From Bacteroidales bacterium (lineage in GTDB: Bacteria > Bacteroidota > Bacteroidia > Bacteroidales > UBA12077): a stretch of 64,000 nt of DNA. Under the pieces are notes generated by a model, which worked only from the letters and a program-made list of their open reading frames with translations, made no database searches and was not told where the DNA came from. The position numbers and the translations under genes are program-made. The stretch covers positions 43,269 to 107,268 of the forward strand of contig JANQHE010000018.1 in assembly GCA_028282785.1 (NCBI GenBank), given 5' to 3'. The first letter of the stretch is position 1, and each line of letters begins with the position of its first letter. Of this stretch, positions 62,198 through 64,000 are shown piece after piece.

Positions 62198-64000
62198 ATG
62201 TCGGCAAATTTGAGACATTTATTTTTTTTGTTTCTAACTATATTCATAGTCGGATTCTTAACAAATAGTAGTATAGCCCAGGAAAGATATTGGGTAAATG
62301 GATCAGGATCGTGGAATGATCCCGGTCATTGGGCATTAACTTCGGGAGGTAAACCGGGAGCATCAATACCAAGCTCGGAAAATAATATAATATTCGATGA
62401 TAATTCCTTTACAGCCAACGGTCAGTTTGTTGAAATTAAAGAAACTGTTGAATGTAACGATTTTAACTGGCAAGTTAATAAACACAAAGCTATTCTAAAA
62501 AGTAAATCATTTCTTTTCAAATCCCTAACAAATTCTCAAATTATTGTGAATGGAGATATTTCTATAAACAATAAAATTCAGGATAAATTTTATGGAGATT
62601 ATATTTTTGAAGGAAGTAATAAAACAAAACTTGATATAAATTCGGAAATACATGGAAATTTAATTATAGAAAAAGAAGGAGCAGTTGTATTTTCTTCTAA
62701 TTTGCGCTCTTCCGGTAATTTAATAGTTATTTCCGGTGAACTGGATTTAAATGATAAACAAATTGCAGTGAACTCGTTTATTGGATCTGGAGATAAATTT
62801 CGAACTATTCACTTTGGAGATTCAAAGATAACTGCAACAAATATCGATTTTGAAATTTCGGATAACTTAAATTATACAGCAAAAAACTTAAAAATTGAGT
62901 TGAATAAAAGTGCCAATAAAGTAAATCTTGGCCCGTTACCTGCATCTTTAACTAAAGCAGGAGCTAAATCCTTTTTTAAAATTGAAGAGATCGATCCGGA
63001 TTCAACTTCCTGTTCAGATACAAAAGATGGACAGATTTTTGTTGCTGTTTCAGGTGGTGTTAAACCTTATATTTATACTTTAAGGAGAAGAAATCCTTCA
63101 ACTTCTGTTTGGGAAGATACATTGCAAGTAACAAAAGCTGATACAACACATACTTTTACGGGATTAAGAAAAAATACTTACATTGTCCGCGTGGATGACA
63201 GTGATGTTAGTGGTGCACAGAATGGAGTAGATGTTGAAGCGCCGGATGAACTATTAGCTGGTACAATTACTGTATTTCAGGGTTTATCTTGTTTTAATGG
63301 TAGCGATGCACAGCTAGAAGCAAATCCCACCGGAGGAACTGAGCCCTATGATTATGATTGGTATAAGTATAATGCAGGCTCTGGCATGTATGAAACTATT
63401 AGCCAATTCAATAAAATAGCAACGGGTTTAGACCAAGGGTTATATCAAGTTAGAGTAAATGATGATAACAGTTGCGGGCCAAAATCTGTTGATATTTTCT
63501 TTACAAATCCACCGGATAACATAAACATTCCTGATTCAATTTCATTTGACAATGTTTCCAGTACTAACTCTTGTGCTGGATCAGATAATGGAACTATAAC
63601 TCTTGTAGCTTCAGGAGGAACCGGTGATATCGATTACTATTTAATTCGCCAAAGCGATTTAATGGTAGTTCCGGCCGGGCCACCTTATGATGAAGATGGT
63701 ATATTTACAGGACTTCAACCGGATACTTATGAAACATACGCTATTGATATTAATGATTGTATTAAACAAGGACCGGATGTAACTATTGCATCATTGACAG
63801 TTCCAACAGCCGATGCAGGAAGTGGCGGTGATGAGTGCGACCTGGATTTTGCATTAAATGCGACCCCAAGTGTAGGAACCGGTACGTGGACCTATACCGG
63901 CCCTGGTTTAGCAGTTTTTGCACCGAATGCCAATGCAGCCAATGCCATAGTCACTGTAGATACCTATGGCAGCTATGATTTCACATGGACCGAGGATAAT
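62198..64000 (+). CDS. Large SprB-repeat surface protein, 3' partial
   Basis: The frame is open from ATG 62198 to the right edge (601 codons). A signal peptide (NLRHLFFLFLTIFIVGFLTNSSIAQ) starts it, then a G-rich part with WVNGSGSWNDPGHW, the start of a parallel beta-helix-like region in similar proteins, to about residue 260. From ~270 come SprB-type repeats: CSDTKDGQIFVAVSGGVKPYIYTL, then CFNGSDAQLEANPTGGTEPYDYDWY ending YQVRVNDDNSCG, then CAGSDNGTITLVASGGTGD, and finally a PKD/Ig-like unit (ADAGSGGDECDLDFALNATP). SprB proteins are huge adhesins of gliding Bacteroidota, exported by the type IX system. The rest, with any C-terminal sorting domain, lies outside the window. Confidence 0.88.
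   Translation, partial: MSANLRHLFFLFLTIFIVGFLTNSSIAQERYWVNGSGSWNDPGHWALTSGGKPGASIPSSENNIIFDDNSFTANGQFVEIKETVECNDFNWQVNKHKAILKSKSFLFKSLTNSQIIVNGDISINNKIQDKFYGDYIFEGSNKTKLDINSEIHGNLIIEKEGAVVFSSNLRSSGNLIVISGELDLNDKQIAVNSFIGSGDKFRTIHFGDSKITATNIDFEISDNLNYTAKNLKIELNKSANKVNLGPLPASLTKAGAKSFFKIEEIDPDSTSCSDTKDGQIFVAVSGGVKPYIYTLRRRNPSTSVWEDTLQVTKADTTHTFTGLRKNTYIVRVDDSDVSGAQNGVDVEAPDELLAGTITVFQGLSCFNGSDAQLEANPTGGTEPYDYDWYKYNAGSGMYETISQFNKIATGLDQGLYQVRVNDDNSCGPKSVDIFFTNPPDNINIPDSISFDNVSSTNSCAGSDNGTITLVASGGTGDIDYYLIRQSDLMVVPAGPPYDEDGIFTGLQPDTYETYAIDINDCIKQGPDVTIASLTVPTADAGSGGDECDLDFALNATPSVGTGTWTYTGPGLAVFAPNANAANAIVTVDTYGSYDFTWTEDN

Overview
The window looks like chromosomal DNA of a low-GC member of the Bacteroidota, probably a free-living or gliding-lineage member of the phylum. 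The evidence is the combination of an UpxY/NusG-like capsule antiterminator, a GldA-type ABC ATPase, the long form of IspG, an ECF sigma/FecR/STN/TonB-receptor surface-signalling cluster, a giant SprB-repeat surface protein, and several -7 elements of the Bacteroidota type (TAnnTTTG). I saw no rRNA, tRNA, CRISPR array, integrase or phage genes.

Region 1 (1-1317): the 3' end of an OmpA-family protein with a clear terminator, then a flavodoxin-fold NAD(P)H oxidoreductase.

Region 2 (1314-33169, all minus strand, read right to left): a roughly 32-kb Wzx/Wzy-type surface polysaccharide locus. It starts with the antiterminator upxY-like gene, then the export genes wza and wzc, then nonulosonate synthesis (NeuB-like synthase and a fused CMP-nonulosonate synthetase/HAD phosphatase). 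These are followed by methyltransferases, two sulfotransferases, about eight glycosyltransferases, the flippase Wzx, a Wzy-like polymerase, two asparagine-synthetase-like proteins, an ATP-grasp ligase, a FemAB-like acyltransferase, a DUF354 glycosyltransferase, a polysaccharide deacetylase-like protein, the initiating sugar-phosphate transferase and a Wzi-like outer-membrane protein. Many genes overlap by 1 to 41 bases, which suggests one long transcript needing antitermination. The predicted product is an anionic glycan carrying a nonulosonic acid, sulfate, methyl and perhaps amide or aminoacyl groups. A decayed methyltransferase gene (5502-5972) lies inside the locus.

Region 3 (33255-39557): a 136-bp element with perfect 20-bp terminal inverted repeats, then metK, a GldA-like ATPase, ispG and an AbgT-family transporter.

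Region 4 (39561-47878, minus strand): an ECF sigma factor, a FecR anti-sigma factor, an STN-domain protein with surface repeats, a second surface-repeat protein and a TonB-dependent receptor. A frameshifted four-helix-bundle (S23) gene cassette sits between sigma and anti-sigma. A 31-bp block with 25 identities occurs both at the end of the sigma gene and upstream of the second repeat protein.

Region 5 (47880-61994): mostly housekeeping genes: metG, a DUF4143-type ATPase, LD-carboxypeptidase, a DUF4412-like protein, YraN, a YjbR-like protein, a C1 peptidase, a LuxE-like protein, an unknown Trp/Glu-rich repeat protein, cysS, a patatin, rbfA, a methyltransferase and a LolC/E-like permease.

Region 6 (62028-64000): a leader with four copies of a 10-bp motif, then the 5' end of a large SprB-repeat surface protein that runs off the window.

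A family of short GC-rich palindromes (core CCTGTC-GGCA-GACAGG) is scattered through regions 3 to 5, in some cases inside reading frames. Start sites, promoters and exact functions are inferred from sequence alone; no database search was possible.
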